A stretch of DNA of 64,000 nucleotides, from contig NZ_JADIJE010000011.1 in NCBI RefSeq assembly GCF_015278315.1, positions 1 to 64,000 of the forward strand. The letters are read 5' to 3'. Positions 26,130 to 34,585 of this stretch are shown here, piece by piece (within the stretch, counting starts at the first letter, position 1; the number at the start of each line of letters is the position of its first letter). The notes beneath the pieces were generated by a model. It did not search any database, was not told the DNA's origin, and worked only from the letters and a program-made list of their open reading frames with translations. Both the position numbers and the translations under genes were made by a program. The DNA comes from Microbacterium ureisolvens. GTDB lineage: Bacteria > Actinomycetota > Actinomycetes > Actinomycetales > Microbacteriaceae.

Positions 26130-27146
26130 CTACTCCTCGAGCTCGACGTCCTCCGGAAACTCGGGCTCGCCCCCGCGCCGCGCGGGGCGCAGCAGCAGCG
26201 CGCGGATCGCCGACTCCCCCGTCTTCGACAGATCGAGGAGGTGGCCGTCGCGGTAGCGCGCGAACACCCGCGGGTCGATGTACGAGCCGCGAGCGACCGA
26301 CGGCGTGTTCCCCAGCGCCTCGGCGGTCGCGCGCACGGCGAGCACCTCGGCGCGCTTGAGGTCGGTCTTGGTGTCGACGGTGCCGATGCGGGCGAGGGCC
26401 TCGGCGGCGAGGATCGTGCCGCGGAGCGTCCGGAAGTCCTTGGCCGTGAAGCGGCCGCCGGTGAGCGCGCGCACGTACGCGTTCACCTCGGCCGGCATGA
26501 GCGGCACGCGTCGTCCGCCGCGGTTCCACGCCAGCAGCGGCGAGCGCGGCCGCCCCGGCACGAGCAGCTCGATCGCCGCGGCGAGCTCCTCGTCGTCGAT
26601 CTCGAGGAACTGCTGCTTGCCGCTCTTGCCCGGAAAGGTCAGCGTGACGACGGATGCCTCGACCGAGGCATCCCGTCTGTGCAATGTCGTGAGACCGCGG
26701 CTGCCGTTGGCCGCCAGGTAGCGCTCGGAGCCGATGCGCGGGGCGGCGTTGTCGAGCAGACGGAACGCGACCGCCAGCACCCGCTCGCGGTCGAGTTCGT
26801 CGCGCCGGATCGAGGTCGTCACGCGGGCTCGGGCACGCGGCAGCGCCTCGGCCAGCGCGAGCGCGCGGGCGAACTTGCCGCGGTCGCGGCCGGCCGTCCA
26901 GGCCGGGTGGTAGATGTACTGCCGCCTGCCGGCGTCGTCGGTGCCGACCGCCTGGATGTGGCCGTCCGGGCGCACGGTGATCCACACGTCCTGCCAGGCG
27001 GGTGGGATCACCAGCGCCTGGATGCGGGCGAGGTGGCGCGGGCCGGGCTTGCGGCCACGGGCGTCCATATACCGGAAGCCCGTTCCCGCACGCGCCCGGC
27101 GGAAGCCGGGGTCGACGAGGGGCCGCACGCGGACGAGCTTCGGCAT
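26130..27146 (-). CDS. DNA topoisomerase IB (poxvirus type)
   Basis: 338 residues, typical for the bacterial short type IB enzymes. The N-terminal domain has GTGFRYMDARG and ALVIPPAWQDVWI (the IPPAW/VWI signature). The catalytic domain shows the active-site set: RLLDNAAPRIG, a KDFRTLRGT helix with its arginine, and the nucleophile tyrosine Y289 in RGSYIDPRVF. It relaxes positive and negative supercoils by nicking one strand through a 3'-phosphotyrosyl intermediate. A tail of acidic residues ends the chain. It is a single gene, and no partner is implied by context. Confidence 0.93.
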   Translation of the reverse strand: MPKLVRVRPLVDPGFRRARAGTGFRYMDARGRKPGPRHLARIQALVIPPAWQDVWITVRPDGHIQAVGTDDAGRRQYIYHPAWTAGRDRGKFARALALAEALPRARARVTTSIRRDELDRERVLAVAFRLLDNAAPRIGSERYLAANGSRGLTTLHRRDASVEASVVTLTFPGKSGKQQFLEIDDEELAAAIELLVPGRPRSPLLAWNRGGRRVPLMPAEVNAYVRALTGGRFTAKDFRTLRGTILAAEALARIGTVDTKTDLKRAEVLAVRATAEALGNTPSVARGSYIDPRVFARYRDGHLLDLSKTGESAIRALLLRPARRGGEPEFPEDVELEE

Positions 27147-27278
27147 CAGCTCACGCTACCCGGGACGGCGGGCCCGGTACCCGGGCGACGCGGCACCCCA
27201 CAGACACCGAGCCCGGCTCACGGCCCGAGCCCGGCTCCCGGCCGGAGACCGGCTCTCGGCCGGGAACCGGGGTCCGCA

Positions 27279-27545
27279 TCAGTGGTTGCGGATCATCGAG
27301 ATGAGCTCGGACTTCTTCTTGCCCGAGTAGCCCTTCAGGCCCAGCTCCTTCGCGCGCTTGCGCAGCTCGGGAACCGTGCGGTCGTCGTAGTCCTTCGCGT
27401 TGCCGCCGCGCTTGCCCATGGTCTTGCGGCCCTGGTTGGCGGCCGCGTTGGAGATGCGCGCGGCCTTCTCCTTCGAGGCGCCGTCCTTGCGCAGCTCCTC
27501 GTACATGTCGCGGTCCTTGAGGTTCGATCCGCGTCCTTTCGGCAT
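27279..27545 (-). CDS. Rho termination factor N-terminal-like small protein
   Basis: 88 residues, very basic. The N-terminal half (KGRGSNLKDRDMYEELRKDG) continues with ARISNAAANQGRKTMGKRGG, a conserved actinobacterial small-protein pattern. The C-terminal half (TVPELRKRAKELGLKGYSGK, then SELISMIR) is a Rho-N/SAP-like helix-extended-helix that binds nucleic acid. The ATG has GGAAGGAAGG upstream. It is probably a DNA- or RNA-binding stress protein. It lies in the same orientation as the topoisomerase and the dehydrogenase, with gaps too large to assert an operon. Confidence 0.8.
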   Translation of the reverse strand: MPKGRGSNLKDRDMYEELRKDGASKEKAARISNAAANQGRKTMGKRGGNAKDYDDRTVPELRKRAKELGLKGYSGKKKSELISMIRNH

Positions 27546-27590
27546 GGCTTCCTCCTTCCTTCACCGCATCCGCTCGAGCGGGTGCGGACG

Positions 27591-28478
27591 TCACAGGCCC
27601 TTGCCTCCGGTCACCGGCAGGATGGCGCCCGACGTGTACGAAGACTCGCCGCTCGCGAGATAGACGTACGCGCCGGCGAGCTCGGCCGGCTGCCCCGCTC
27701 GCCCGAGCGGCGTGTCCTGTCCGAAGGTCTCGAGTCGCTCGGCGTCCCAGCCGGTCGCGGGAATCAGCGGTGTCCAGATCGGCCCGGGCGCGACGCCGTT
27801 CACGCGGATGCCCTTCTCACCGAGCTCCTGGGCGAGCGCCTTGACGAACACGACCTGCGCGGCCTTGGTCATCGCGTAGTCGATGAGCCCCGGCGACGGG
27901 TTGAACGCCTGGATCGACGTCGTCACGATGATCGAGGCGCCCGGCTTCAGGTGAGGGATGGCGGCGCGGGCGGTGAAGATCTGCGCGAACAGGTTGGTGC
28001 GGAACACGCGCTCCATCTCGGAGGTCTCGAGCTTGTCGAGCCCCTCGCGGTCCTTCTGATACGCCGCGTTGAGCACCAGGATGTCGAGGCCGCCGAACTC
28101 GCCGACGGCGCGCTCGACGATCTCGGCGCAGAAGCCCTCCTCGCGCAGGTCGCCTACCAGCGGCAGCGCTCGCGCGCCCGCCTCGGTGATCCACCGCGCG
28201 GTGTCGTCGGCATCCTCCTGCTCCTCGGGCATGTGGGTGAGCGCGACGTCGGCGCCCTCGCGTGCGAAGGCGATCGCCACCGCGCGCCCGATTCCGGAGT
28301 CGCCTCCGGTGATGAGGGCGCGTCGGCCCTGCAGGCGCTGCGCGCCGCGATACGACTCTTCGCCGTGGTCCGGCTCGGGACGCGTCTCGTCGGTCAGCCC
28401 CGGCTGCTCCTGCTCCTGCGCGGGAAAGCCGTCGTCGTGGTGTGCGGTCGTCGGATCGGTGTGCGCGGGCGTGCTCAT
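27591..28478 (-). CDS. Short-chain dehydrogenase/reductase (general-stress type)
   Basis: 295 residues. A 45-residue acidic, Gln/Glu-rich extension precedes the Rossmann fold. SDR motifs are TGGDSGIGRAVA (cofactor loop), VLNAAYQ, the catalytic YAMTK tyrosine/lysine pair, an upstream TTSIQ serine, and the PGPIWTPLIP loop. The extension and the TGGDSGIGR form are typical of the YhdF/GS39-like stress branch of the SDR family. The aspartate-free cofactor loop may point to NADP(H), but the substrate cannot be told. The gene lies just upstream of the Rho-N-like gene in the same direction. Confidence 0.88.
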   Translation of the reverse strand: MSTPAHTDPTTAHHDDGFPAQEQEQPGLTDETRPEPDHGEESYRGAQRLQGRRALITGGDSGIGRAVAIAFAREGADVALTHMPEEQEDADDTARWITEAGARALPLVGDLREEGFCAEIVERAVGEFGGLDILVLNAAYQKDREGLDKLETSEMERVFRTNLFAQIFTARAAIPHLKPGASIIVTTSIQAFNPSPGLIDYAMTKAAQVVFVKALAQELGEKGIRVNGVAPGPIWTPLIPATGWDAERLETFGQDTPLGRAGQPAELAGAYVYLASGESSYTSGAILPVTGGKGL

Positions 28479-28719
28479 ACCCGCGACGGTACGGGTGGGC
28501 CGGGCGCCGCTCAGGGGGCTTGACTTCCAGATCGGGGGCCCGTACGCCGCCCCGCGCTCCGCGGGATTCCGCGGTATTCCGCGCGTGGACGGGTTAGCAC
28601 TGGCGCCGAGTCGCCGTCAACCCCCTACGGACCGCCCGCCGCTGGTGCCACTGTGTAACCGTGCCCACGAGGCATCCGATGCATTCCGTGCACCGAGAGA
28701 CGCAGAAGGAGAACCTCCC

Positions 28720-28884
28720 ATGAACCTCGCCCTGATCATCATCATCGTCGTCGCGATCATTCTCGCGATCGTCGGCGGCCTCAACTCGGCGCTGAACTGG
28801 CTCCTTTGGGTTGCCATCATCGTCGGCGTGATCGCGCTGATCGTCTGGTTGTTCCGAGTGATCAGCGGGAACCGTACGCGCTGA
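28720..28884 (+). CDS. Very small hydrophobic membrane protein
   Basis: 54 residues from an ATG with AGAAGGAG upstream. Two membrane helices are almost contiguous (LALIIIIVVAIILAIVGG and LLWVAIIVGVIALIVWLF), followed by a basic tail. A similar 52-residue protein lies at 45358-45516. Such micro-proteins are common in Microbacteriaceae, and no function is assigned. A strong hairpin follows immediately. Confidence 0.75.
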   Translation: MNLALIIIIVVAIILAIVGGLNSALNWLLWVAIIVGVIALIVWLFRVISGNRTR

Positions 28885-28902
28885 CCTGCACCACCCCGGA
28901 TC

Positions 28903-28953
28903 GAAGACAGCGGATGCCGCGGCCAGAGCTGGCCGCGGCATCCGTCTGTCTTC
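28903..28953 (+). terminator. Strong hairpin terminator
   Basis: Arms of 23 and 24 bases pair with only one bulge around a four-base loop. The arms carry GGATGCCGCGGCCA and its complement. It starts 18 bases after the micro-protein stop and ends just before the 3' end of the convergent MerR gene, so it may serve both directions. There is only a short T-rich tail (GTCTTC). Confidence 0.75.
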
Positions 28954-28969
28954 ACGGGGTCGGCGTCGC

Positions 28970-29767
28970 CTACAGGTTGGCCTCCGCGTAGACGCGGAGC
29001 GCGTCGCGCACGAACTCGGCGCCCTGCGTGCCGCCCTGGCTCGTCGCGTAGTTCGCTCCGAAGCGCGGGTCGGCGACGTACATCTCACCGAGTCCGAGGA
29101 CGTAGCCCTTGACGTCGCCTCCTCCGTTCGCTGCGCCCGCCGAAGCGGCGGGCGTCCCGGGGATGCCGGTGAGCCAGTCCACGTGGCGCTTCGCGAGCGC
29201 CTGCGCCTCGTCGCTGTCGGGGGCGATGCCCGCCTCCGCCGCCGCGATCCAGTCGCGACCGAGGTCGGAGACCCGCTGCTGCCACGCCGCCTTCTCGTCG
29301 GCGCTCATCGAGCGCCACCAGCGGTCGCTGTCGGCGTAGGCCTTCCTGCCCCAGCGCTCCTCGACCTCCTCCTTGTACTGGGTGTGGTCGAAGCCGTCGA
29401 ACATGTTCTCTGCCATCAGTCGTTCACCTCCTCTCACGGCGTTGATGGTGGTCTCCACCGACGCGATCTGTCGCGCCAGGCGGTCCTGCTCCTGCCGGAG
29501 CCACGACAGGTGCGCCTCGAGGGCGGCCACCTCGCCCGTCTCGCGCTGCATCACCTCGGCGATCTGCGGCAGGCCGAGGCCGAGCTCGCGCAGCAGCAGG
29601 ATGCGCTGCAGCCGTACGAGCGCGGCCTGGTCGTAGTAGCGGTAGCCGTTGTGGCCGACGCTCGACGGCGCGAGCAGCCCGATGTCGTCGTAGTGACGCA
29701 GCGTGCGGCTGGTGGTGCCGGCGAGCTTGGCGATCTGCTGGATCGACCACTCCTCATCTGTCGCCAT
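28970..29767 (-). CDS. MerR-family regulator with TipA-like ligand domain
   Basis: 265 residues from ATG 29767, chosen because GAGAGGAGG lies seven bases upstream. The N-terminal winged helix (WSIQQIAKLAGTTSRTLRHY, then GLLAP, GYRYYDQAAL) is typical of MerR regulators. A long coiled dimerisation helix follows. Residues about 120-265 match the TipAS antibiotic-binding domain (FDGFDHTQYKEEVEERWG; MSADEKAAWQQRV; GYVLGLGEMYVADPRFG). TipAL-type regulators sense thiopeptide or related drugs and activate resistance genes. The target here is not obvious. It is divergent from the DUF4097-PadR operon. Confidence 0.88.
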   Translation of the reverse strand: MATDEEWSIQQIAKLAGTTSRTLRHYDDIGLLAPSSVGHNGYRYYDQAALVRLQRILLLRELGLGLPQIAEVMQRETGEVAALEAHLSWLRQEQDRLARQIASVETTINAVRGGERLMAENMFDGFDHTQYKEEVEERWGRKAYADSDRWWRSMSADEKAAWQQRVSDLGRDWIAAAEAGIAPDSDEAQALAKRHVDWLTGIPGTPAASAGAANGGGDVKGYVLGLGEMYVADPRFGANYATSQGGTQGAEFVRDALRVYAEANL

Positions 29768-29873
29768 GACGACCTCCTCTCTCTCGTTCGTCGTCGATGA
29801 CCACGCTAAATGTTGACGTTGCGTCAAGGTCAAGCCCGCGGCATCCGTCCCTTCCGGAAAACCCGACCTCGTA

Positions 29874-29925
29874 TTGACACATTCGCGATATATCGTGTTA
29901 CTCTGCCTGTACGCGATATATCGCG
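29874..29925 (+). promoter_or_regulatory. Promoter with two PadR-type operators
   Basis: A -35 TTGACA (29874-29879) and a -10 GTTACT (29897-29902) are separated by 17 bases. The palindrome CGATATATCG (29886-29895) lies within the spacer. A second, longer palindrome, CGCGATATATCGCG (29912-29925), lies just downstream, 28 bases centre to centre. Binding at either would block polymerase. The likely binder is the PadR protein encoded by the second gene of the operon. The same core recurs at 33217-33226. Confidence 0.75.
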
Positions 29926-29966
29926 AGATGGATCACCCCGTAAACAGAACCGCAGGAGAAGCAGTC

Positions 29967-30995
29967 ATGACCCTGGAGAAGTGGATCATCCACCCGGGCG
30001 AGACACGCGTCATCGACATCGAGACCGTGCGAACGCTCAAGATCGGCCTGGTCGGCGGTCAGGTCGACGTCATCGCCCACGACGAGCCCGGCATCCGCAT
30101 CGAGGTGCACGAGGTCACCGTCAAGGACCTCCGCATCGAGGTCTCCGACGACCACGTCGAGATCGACCACCCGCAGCTGCGCTGGGACAACTTCCTCGAG
30201 GTGTTCCGCAACTTCGGCGCCGGCGGCCCCAAGGCCGAGATCAGCGTCGCGGTCCCCCGCGAGATCGCCCTCACCCTCGGCGTGGTCAGCGCGAGCGGAC
30301 TCGTCTCGGGCCTCCGCGGCGACGCCTCGCTGAACACCGTGTCGGGCGACATCATCGTCGACGGCATCACCGGCGACCTCTCGGTCAACGCGGTGTCGGG
30401 CGACGTGCAGGTGCGCGAGCTCGTCGGCGGGCTCAACGCGAACAGCGTCTCGGGCGACGTCGCGGCCACCGGCTCGCTTCGCAAGGCCACGATCGACACC
30501 GTGTCGGGCGCCCTCCTCGTGGACTCGACCGGCGACATCCTCTCGGTCGGGCTCAACACGGTCAGCGGCAACTCGACGATCCGCCTCGACGAGGGCTACC
30601 CGGCCAACTACGTCATCCGCAGCGTCAGCGGCCGCGTCCAGATCGACGGCGTCGTGCGCTCGGGCACCGGCACGGGACCCACCACGAACTACTCGGGATC
30701 GGTCGGCGAGCTCAGCGGCAGCTTCGCCGACGTGCGCGCCCACAGCGTCTCGGGCGACATCACGGTGCTGCGTCGCGCGGCCGGATCGGTGACGGATGCC
30801 GCACACCCGGCAGCCGTGGATCAGCCGGCGCCCGCGCAGGCCGCGGTGGACCAGCCGGCCCCCGCCCAGGCCTCCGCCGAGCAGCCGGCATCCACCCAGG
30901 CCGGCGCCGACCAGGCGCCCGGTGCGGAGTGGTCCGGCCGCGACGAGCCCGCTGCCGGTGAGTCCTCGACCGGCTTCGACCGAGGGGAGCTGTGA
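29967..30995 (+). CDS. DUF4097 beta-strand-repeat protein
   Basis: 342 residues from ATG 29967, with CAGGAG upstream. Residues 1-250 form a right-handed beta-helix type structure made from repeats with the core VSGD. NTVSGDI, NAVSGDV, NSVSGDV, DTVSGAL, NTVSGNS, RSVSGRV and HSVSGDI are all visible, as in DUF4097/DUF4098 (adhesin-like) proteins. The C-terminal 80 residues are a Pro/Ala/Gln-rich tail with QPAPAQAAVDQPAPAQA repeats. There is no signal peptide or membrane helix. It is the first gene of a two-gene operon with the PadR regulator, a common pairing in actinobacteria. The role is unknown, possibly an envelope-stress accessory. Confidence 0.85.
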   Translation: MTLEKWIIHPGETRVIDIETVRTLKIGLVGGQVDVIAHDEPGIRIEVHEVTVKDLRIEVSDDHVEIDHPQLRWDNFLEVFRNFGAGGPKAEISVAVPREIALTLGVVSASGLVSGLRGDASLNTVSGDIIVDGITGDLSVNAVSGDVQVRELVGGLNANSVSGDVAATGSLRKATIDTVSGALLVDSTGDILSVGLNTVSGNSTIRLDEGYPANYVIRSVSGRVQIDGVVRSGTGTGPTTNYSGSVGELSGSFADVRAHSVSGDITVLRRAAGSVTDAAHPAAVDQPAPAQAAVDQPAPAQASAEQPASTQAGADQAPGAEWSGRDEPAAGESSTGFDRGEL

Positions 30996-31606
30996 TGATG
31001 GCCCCGGTCTTCTCCCACGGCGACCTGCGCCTGTATCTGCTGAACCTGCTCGATGAGGGGCCGCGCCACGGCTACGACATCATGCAGGCCCTGTCGGACC
31101 GCACCGGGGGCACCTACACCCCCAGCGCCGGCACCATCTATCCGCGTCTGGCGAAGCTCGAAGAGGAGGGTCTCGTGACCAAGACCGTGGACGGCCGCAA
31201 GACCGTCTACTCGATCACCGAGACCGGTCACGCCGAGGTGCAGTCCCGCGCCGGCGAGCTCGAGGGCATCGAGGCGGGACTCGCCGACTCGGTCCGGCTC
31301 ATCGCCGACGAGGTGCGCGGAAGCGTCCGCGAGGCGATGAAGAGCCTGCGCGCCGACCTCGCGGCCGCCTCCCGCGAAGAGCGCGAGGCCACGCCCCAGA
31401 GCACGCACGAGAGCGACGCACGAGTGCTCGCCCGCGAGCAGCTGCAGCGTGCCGACGCCGCCGTCAACGAGTTCCGCGCCCGCGTGCGCGCCGACCTGCG
31501 CACCCACGTCGCGCGCGGCGGCGACCTCGGCGCCTCGCTCGTGGACCAGCTGGCGTCCGAGCTCGACCGCGTCGCCCGCGACGTGACACGCGCGCTGCGC
31601 GGCTGA
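30995..31606 (+). CDS. PadR-family transcriptional regulator
   Basis: 203 residues. Three start codons lie in a row (GTG 30992, ATG 30995, ATG 30998). ATG 30995 is preferred because GGGGAG lies five bases before it, and it overlaps the DUF4097 stop as TGATG. The winged helix (LRLYLLNLLDEGPRHGYDIM; GTYTPSAGTIYPRLAKLEEE; VDGRKTVYSIT) is diagnostic of PadR. A long C-terminal helical domain, rich in Arg and Glu, mediates dimerisation. The regulator probably represses its own operon through the two palindromes upstream of it. Confidence 0.9.
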   Translation: MMAPVFSHGDLRLYLLNLLDEGPRHGYDIMQALSDRTGGTYTPSAGTIYPRLAKLEEEGLVTKTVDGRKTVYSITETGHAEVQSRAGELEGIEAGLADSVRLIADEVRGSVREAMKSLRADLAAASREEREATPQSTHESDARVLAREQLQRADAAVNEFRARVRADLRTHVARGGDLGASLVDQLASELDRVARDVTRALRG

Positions 31607-31640
31607 GCCGCGGCATCCGCTCCGCATCCCCCGGAAGGCG

Positions 31641-31677
31641 AAGGGTGGATCCCCGCAGAAGCGGGGGTCCACCCTTT
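31641..31677 (+). terminator. Hairpin terminator of the DUF4097-PadR operon
   Basis: The stem pairs AAGGGTGGATCCCCGC with its complement across an AGAA loop, with one G-T style mismatch, and ends in a short CTTTCGT tail. It lies 35 bases after the PadR stop. Confidence 0.8.
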
Positions 31678-31872
31678 CGTCGTTCCCGGCGCCGTCCCGT
31701 CGTCGGCTGGGGTCAGCAGCCGAGTCAGCAGCCGAGTCGGCGTCGGGCGAAAGCCACCGCCACCGGCCCGCCGTCGACGCCGGCCACCCGCACGACCGGT
31801 CTCTCACCCTCGGCCTGCACCACGACATCGCCGGACAGCCACGCGCCGGCGCCCGCGTCGATGCGCGGCGGA

Positions 31873-32412
31873 TCAGGCCGGCCAGATCTCCTCGTCGTCG
31901 GGCACGGGCTCGCCGAGCGGCACCACCAGGATGGGGCGGTGCTGGCGGTGGGCCAGGCGGGCGCCGACCGAGCCGGTGAAGAACTCGCGCACCGATTCGC
32001 CGAAGCCGCGCTTGCGCGTGCCGACGACCAGCAGGCGCGCGTCCACCTGGTCCGCGAAGTGCTTGATCGCCATCGCCGGGTCACCCACGAGCTGGCGCAC
32101 GGTCCAGTCGACACCGGAGTCGGCGAGGACGGATGCCGCGGCATCCTGCACGCTCGTCAGCTCGCCCTCGCCCGCCGCGATGTTCAGGTCGATGGGGGCG
32201 GAGTGCACGTAGCCGTCGGGGTCTTCGTACGTGACGAACCGCGTGACATCGACATGCACGACCACGAGCGGCGCCTGGAAGAGCTTCGCATAGCGGGCGG
32301 CCTCTTTGAGGACCCGGGGCGACTGGTCGGGGATGACACCCACGATCACGCCACCGTGAAGGCTCTTGTCGCTCGTCGCGTCGCCTTCCACCTCGGATGC
32401 CTCGTCGGTCAT
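31873..32412 (-). CDS. Universal stress protein
   Basis: 179 residues from ATG 32412, with GGGAGGAG nine bases upstream. After an acidic 20-residue leader, the UspA-like alpha/beta fold is visible: VIVGVIPDQSPRVLKEAARY, LVVVHVDVTRFV, a central VLADSGVDWTVRQLVGDPAM, and the C-terminal LLVVGTRKRGFGESVREFFT followed by GSVGARLAHRQHRPILVVP. The G-2x-G-9x-G(S/T) motif near the end suggests ATP binding. Such proteins support survival under starvation or hypoxia. It is a single gene facing the DUF3073 gene. Confidence 0.88.
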   Translation of the reverse strand: MTDEASEVEGDATSDKSLHGGVIVGVIPDQSPRVLKEAARYAKLFQAPLVVVHVDVTRFVTYEDPDGYVHSAPIDLNIAAGEGELTSVQDAAASVLADSGVDWTVRQLVGDPAMAIKHFADQVDARLLVVGTRKRGFGESVREFFTGSVGARLAHRQHRPILVVPLGEPVPDDEEIWPA

Positions 32413-32578
32413 ATGTCCGCACTCCTCCCGCACCGGTGGGCTCGGAACCGCCGGGTTATGAGGGCTCCGTGTTATCCTGAATGCTACTCTTACCGGTCCG
32501 AAGCCGGATTCGTGAATGCCCGGGTTTGCGCGCCAGAGAGCCGCAGAAAGCCCGCGATCCTAAATGAGGGGGTCTCGC

Positions 32579-32785
32579 ATGGGGCGTGGCCGTCAGAAGG
32601 CGAAGCACACCAAGATCGCCCGAGAGCTGAAGTACGACACGTACAGCGTGAACTACTCGGCGCTCGAGCGCGAGCTCGGTCACCACAGTGAAGACGAGTA
32701 CGTCGACAAGTGGGCCGACCAGTACAACGACGAAGACGAGGACGAGACGTCGCCGCTCTCGTCGTCGCAGGCGTCGCAGGCGTAA
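32579..32785 (+). CDS. DUF3073 family protein
   Basis: 68 residues from ATG 32579. The opening MGRGRQKAKHTKIARELKY, with YSVNYSALERELG after it, is the hallmark of actinobacterial DUF3073. The tail is very acidic (DEYVDKWADQYNDEDEDE). The gene commonly sits near purM/purF in actinobacteria, and here it is about 1.8 kb from purF. Function unknown. Confidence 0.88.
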   Translation: MGRGRQKAKHTKIARELKYDTYSVNYSALERELGHHSEDEYVDKWADQYNDEDEDETSPLSSSQASQA

Positions 32786-32834
32786 GCACTCCCGCACCGG
32801 CCGTCGTGTCGACGGCCTGAGCTGCAGGCCGTGC

Positions 32835-33200
32835 TCAGGCGCGTTCGGCGTTCGCCGAGCGTGCCGCGCGACGTGCCCGCCACCAGGTCCAGAACCGGTC
32901 GAGCATGCGCTTGAGCCAGTCCGCGACGCGGCGCGCCCAGCGGAACTCCGTTCCGAGCACGGCAAGGCCAAGGAACACGACGAGCCAGCCGGGTCCGGGC
33001 AACGGCACGAGCAGCAGTCCGCCGACCGCGAGCACGCCGCCGACCGTGCCCACGCACGCGCGGTAGACGCGGTTGAGACGCGGGTGCGCGTCGATCCACG
33101 CGCGCGCCCGGCCAAGCAGTCGGCGGATCGGGCGATCGGGGCGCTCCGCCTCGGCGATCTCTGCGCGCACGGTGGTCTCGAGGGTCTCGGGCGTCGTCAT
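32835..33200 (-). CDS. PGPGW-family membrane protein (TIGR02611 type)
   Basis: 121 residues from ATG 33200. The N-terminal helix (ERPDRPIRRLLGRARAWID) is followed by two membrane segments flanking the PLPGPGW motif that names the PGPGW family. A basic C-terminal region ends the chain (FWTWWRARRAARSANAERA). Function unknown. The only regulatory clue is a CGATATATCG palindrome in its leader, identical in core to the operators of the PadR operon 3 kb away, which suggests co-regulation. Confidence 0.85.
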   Translation of the reverse strand: MTTPETLETTVRAEIAEAERPDRPIRRLLGRARAWIDAHPRLNRVYRACVGTVGGVLAVGGLLLVPLPGPGWLVVFLGLAVLGTEFRWARRVADWLKRMLDRFWTWWRARRAARSANAERA

Positions 33201-33216
33201 GCCGGGCACGCTAACA

Positions 33217-33226
33217 CGATATATCG
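33217..33226 (-). promoter_or_regulatory. Third PadR-type operator, upstream of the PGPGW gene
   Basis: CGATATATCG is followed on the minus strand by TGTTAGC. This matches the spacing and sequence of the operator and -10 of the DUF4097-PadR promoter (CGATATATCG then TGTTACT). It sits 17 bases from the start codon, so the transcript would have almost no leader. Confidence 0.7.
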
Positions 33227-33252
33227 CGAACAGGCTGTGAAGAGCGGATGCC

Positions 33253-34494
33253 TCACCACGCGCCGTGGCGACGCTCCCAGTCGTCCTCGACGGTGTGCGG
33301 CCGCGCGGCGACCACACCCGCGGGGATCGCTGCCGCGACGACGCACGCGAGCACGATGAGCGGACCGGTCCACGAGTCGGTGGCGTCGTGCAGCAGGCCG
33401 ATGCCGAGCGGGAACAGCGCGGCGATGGCGTATCCGCCGCTCTGCGCGAAGCCGCTCAGAGCGACGGACCCCTCGTGCGTGCGCGTGCGCAGCCCGAGGA
33501 GCACGAGGATCATCGGGAAGAGCAGCGGCGCGAGCCCCAACAGCACGACCCACAGCCACGGAGCGGCGGTCGGCACGAAGAGGAACCCGGCGATGCCCGC
33601 GAACCCGCAGGCGACCGCGACGCCGAACAGCAGGCGCGTGGCGTTCCAGCGCGTCACCAGCAGCGGCACCACGAGGGACGCCGGCAACCCCATGAAGCCG
33701 AAGAGCGAGAGCAGGGCGCCGGCTGTGGCGGGCGACACCCCCGCGATGTCGACGAGGAGCTTGGGCAGCCACGCGAACGACGTATAGGCGATCGTGCTCG
33801 ACACCGCGAACGCCACCAGGAGCGCCCACGCGAGCGGGATCCGCCACATGCGGCCGAATGCGCGCGGGCTCGGTGCCTCGAACTCTTCGTCGTCCTCCTT
33901 CGCCGCTTCTGCGGCGCGATGGCGCATCGCCAGCCCGATCCACGGGATCGTCGCCACCAGGGCGAAGACGGCCCACAGCCCCAGCGAGAAGTGCCAGTCC
34001 GCGGCATCCGCCACCGGCACGGCGATGAGCGGAGGCAGGAACGTCGAGACGGCCATCGTGGTCGAGAACACCGTCGTCATGAGCCCGATGCGGTCGGGGA
34101 AGTACCGCTTCACCAGCGGCGGCAGCAGGATGTTCCCGGTGCCGACCGCGGCGAAAACGAGCGCGGTGCCGGCCAGCAGCAGCGCGGAGTTCGGCGCCAG
34201 GCTGCGGGCGACGAGTCCGACCGCGACGACCGCCATCGCCGCCACGGCCAGACGCTCGAGGCCGAACCTGCGCTCGAGCGCGGGGGTCAGCAGTCCGAAC
34301 ACCGCGAAGCACACCGGCGGCGCGGTGCCGATGAGGCCGATGACCGCGGCCGGCAGCTCGAAGTCCGCGGAGATGTGGTCGAACAGCGGCGACAGCGAGG
34401 CCACGGCCGAGCGCAGCGAGAACGCGAACAGCACGATGCCGACGAGCGCGAGGGTCCTCCCCTGCCAGAGCGGACGGGCAGGAGACGACTTCAC
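33253..34494 (-). CDS. MFS transporter, cyanate-permease (CynX/NimT) family
   Basis: 413 residues with twelve predicted membrane helices and a short central cytoplasmic loop (KEDDEEFEAPSPRAFGRMW). The N-terminus (ALVGIVLFAFSLRSAVASLS) and the internal GTGNILLPPLVKRYFPDRIG match the CynX/NimT-like branch of the major facilitator superfamily. This branch includes anion and 2-nitroimidazole exporters. The substrate cannot be assigned. It begins 91 bases from the purF stop, in the same orientation. Whether it is cotranscribed is not clear. Confidence 0.85.
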   Translation of the reverse strand: MKSSPARPLWQGRTLALVGIVLFAFSLRSAVASLSPLFDHISADFELPAAVIGLIGTAPPVCFAVFGLLTPALERRFGLERLAVAAMAVVAVGLVARSLAPNSALLLAGTALVFAAVGTGNILLPPLVKRYFPDRIGLMTTVFSTTMAVSTFLPPLIAVPVADAADWHFSLGLWAVFALVATIPWIGLAMRHRAAEAAKEDDEEFEAPSPRAFGRMWRIPLAWALLVAFAVSSTIAYTSFAWLPKLLVDIAGVSPATAGALLSLFGFMGLPASLVVPLLVTRWNATRLLFGVAVACGFAGIAGFLFVPTAAPWLWVVLLGLAPLLFPMILVLLGLRTRTHEGSVALSGFAQSGGYAIAALFPLGIGLLHDATDSWTGPLIVLACVVAAAIPAGVVAARPHTVEDDWERRHGAW

Positions 34495-34585
34495 CTATCC
34501 ACCCTACGGGCGCCGGCGGATGCCCCGGCCCGCGATGTCACTGCGTGGGACTCGGGCCCGAAGCGTGGGCACGACGGGCGGGAGC

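Noticed and set aside
25969..26130. Fluoride riboswitch upstream of the fluC pair
   Set aside because: The region consists of the two 50-base repeats; no crcB-motif pseudoknot could be traced.
25914..28523. 869-codon plus-strand frame over the topoisomerase, Rho-N-like and dehydrogenase genes
   Set aside because: Shadow of three well-recognised minus-strand genes.
31644..32691. 348-codon plus-strand frame over the universal stress protein
   Set aside because: Shadow of the stress protein gene, with composition unlike real proteins.
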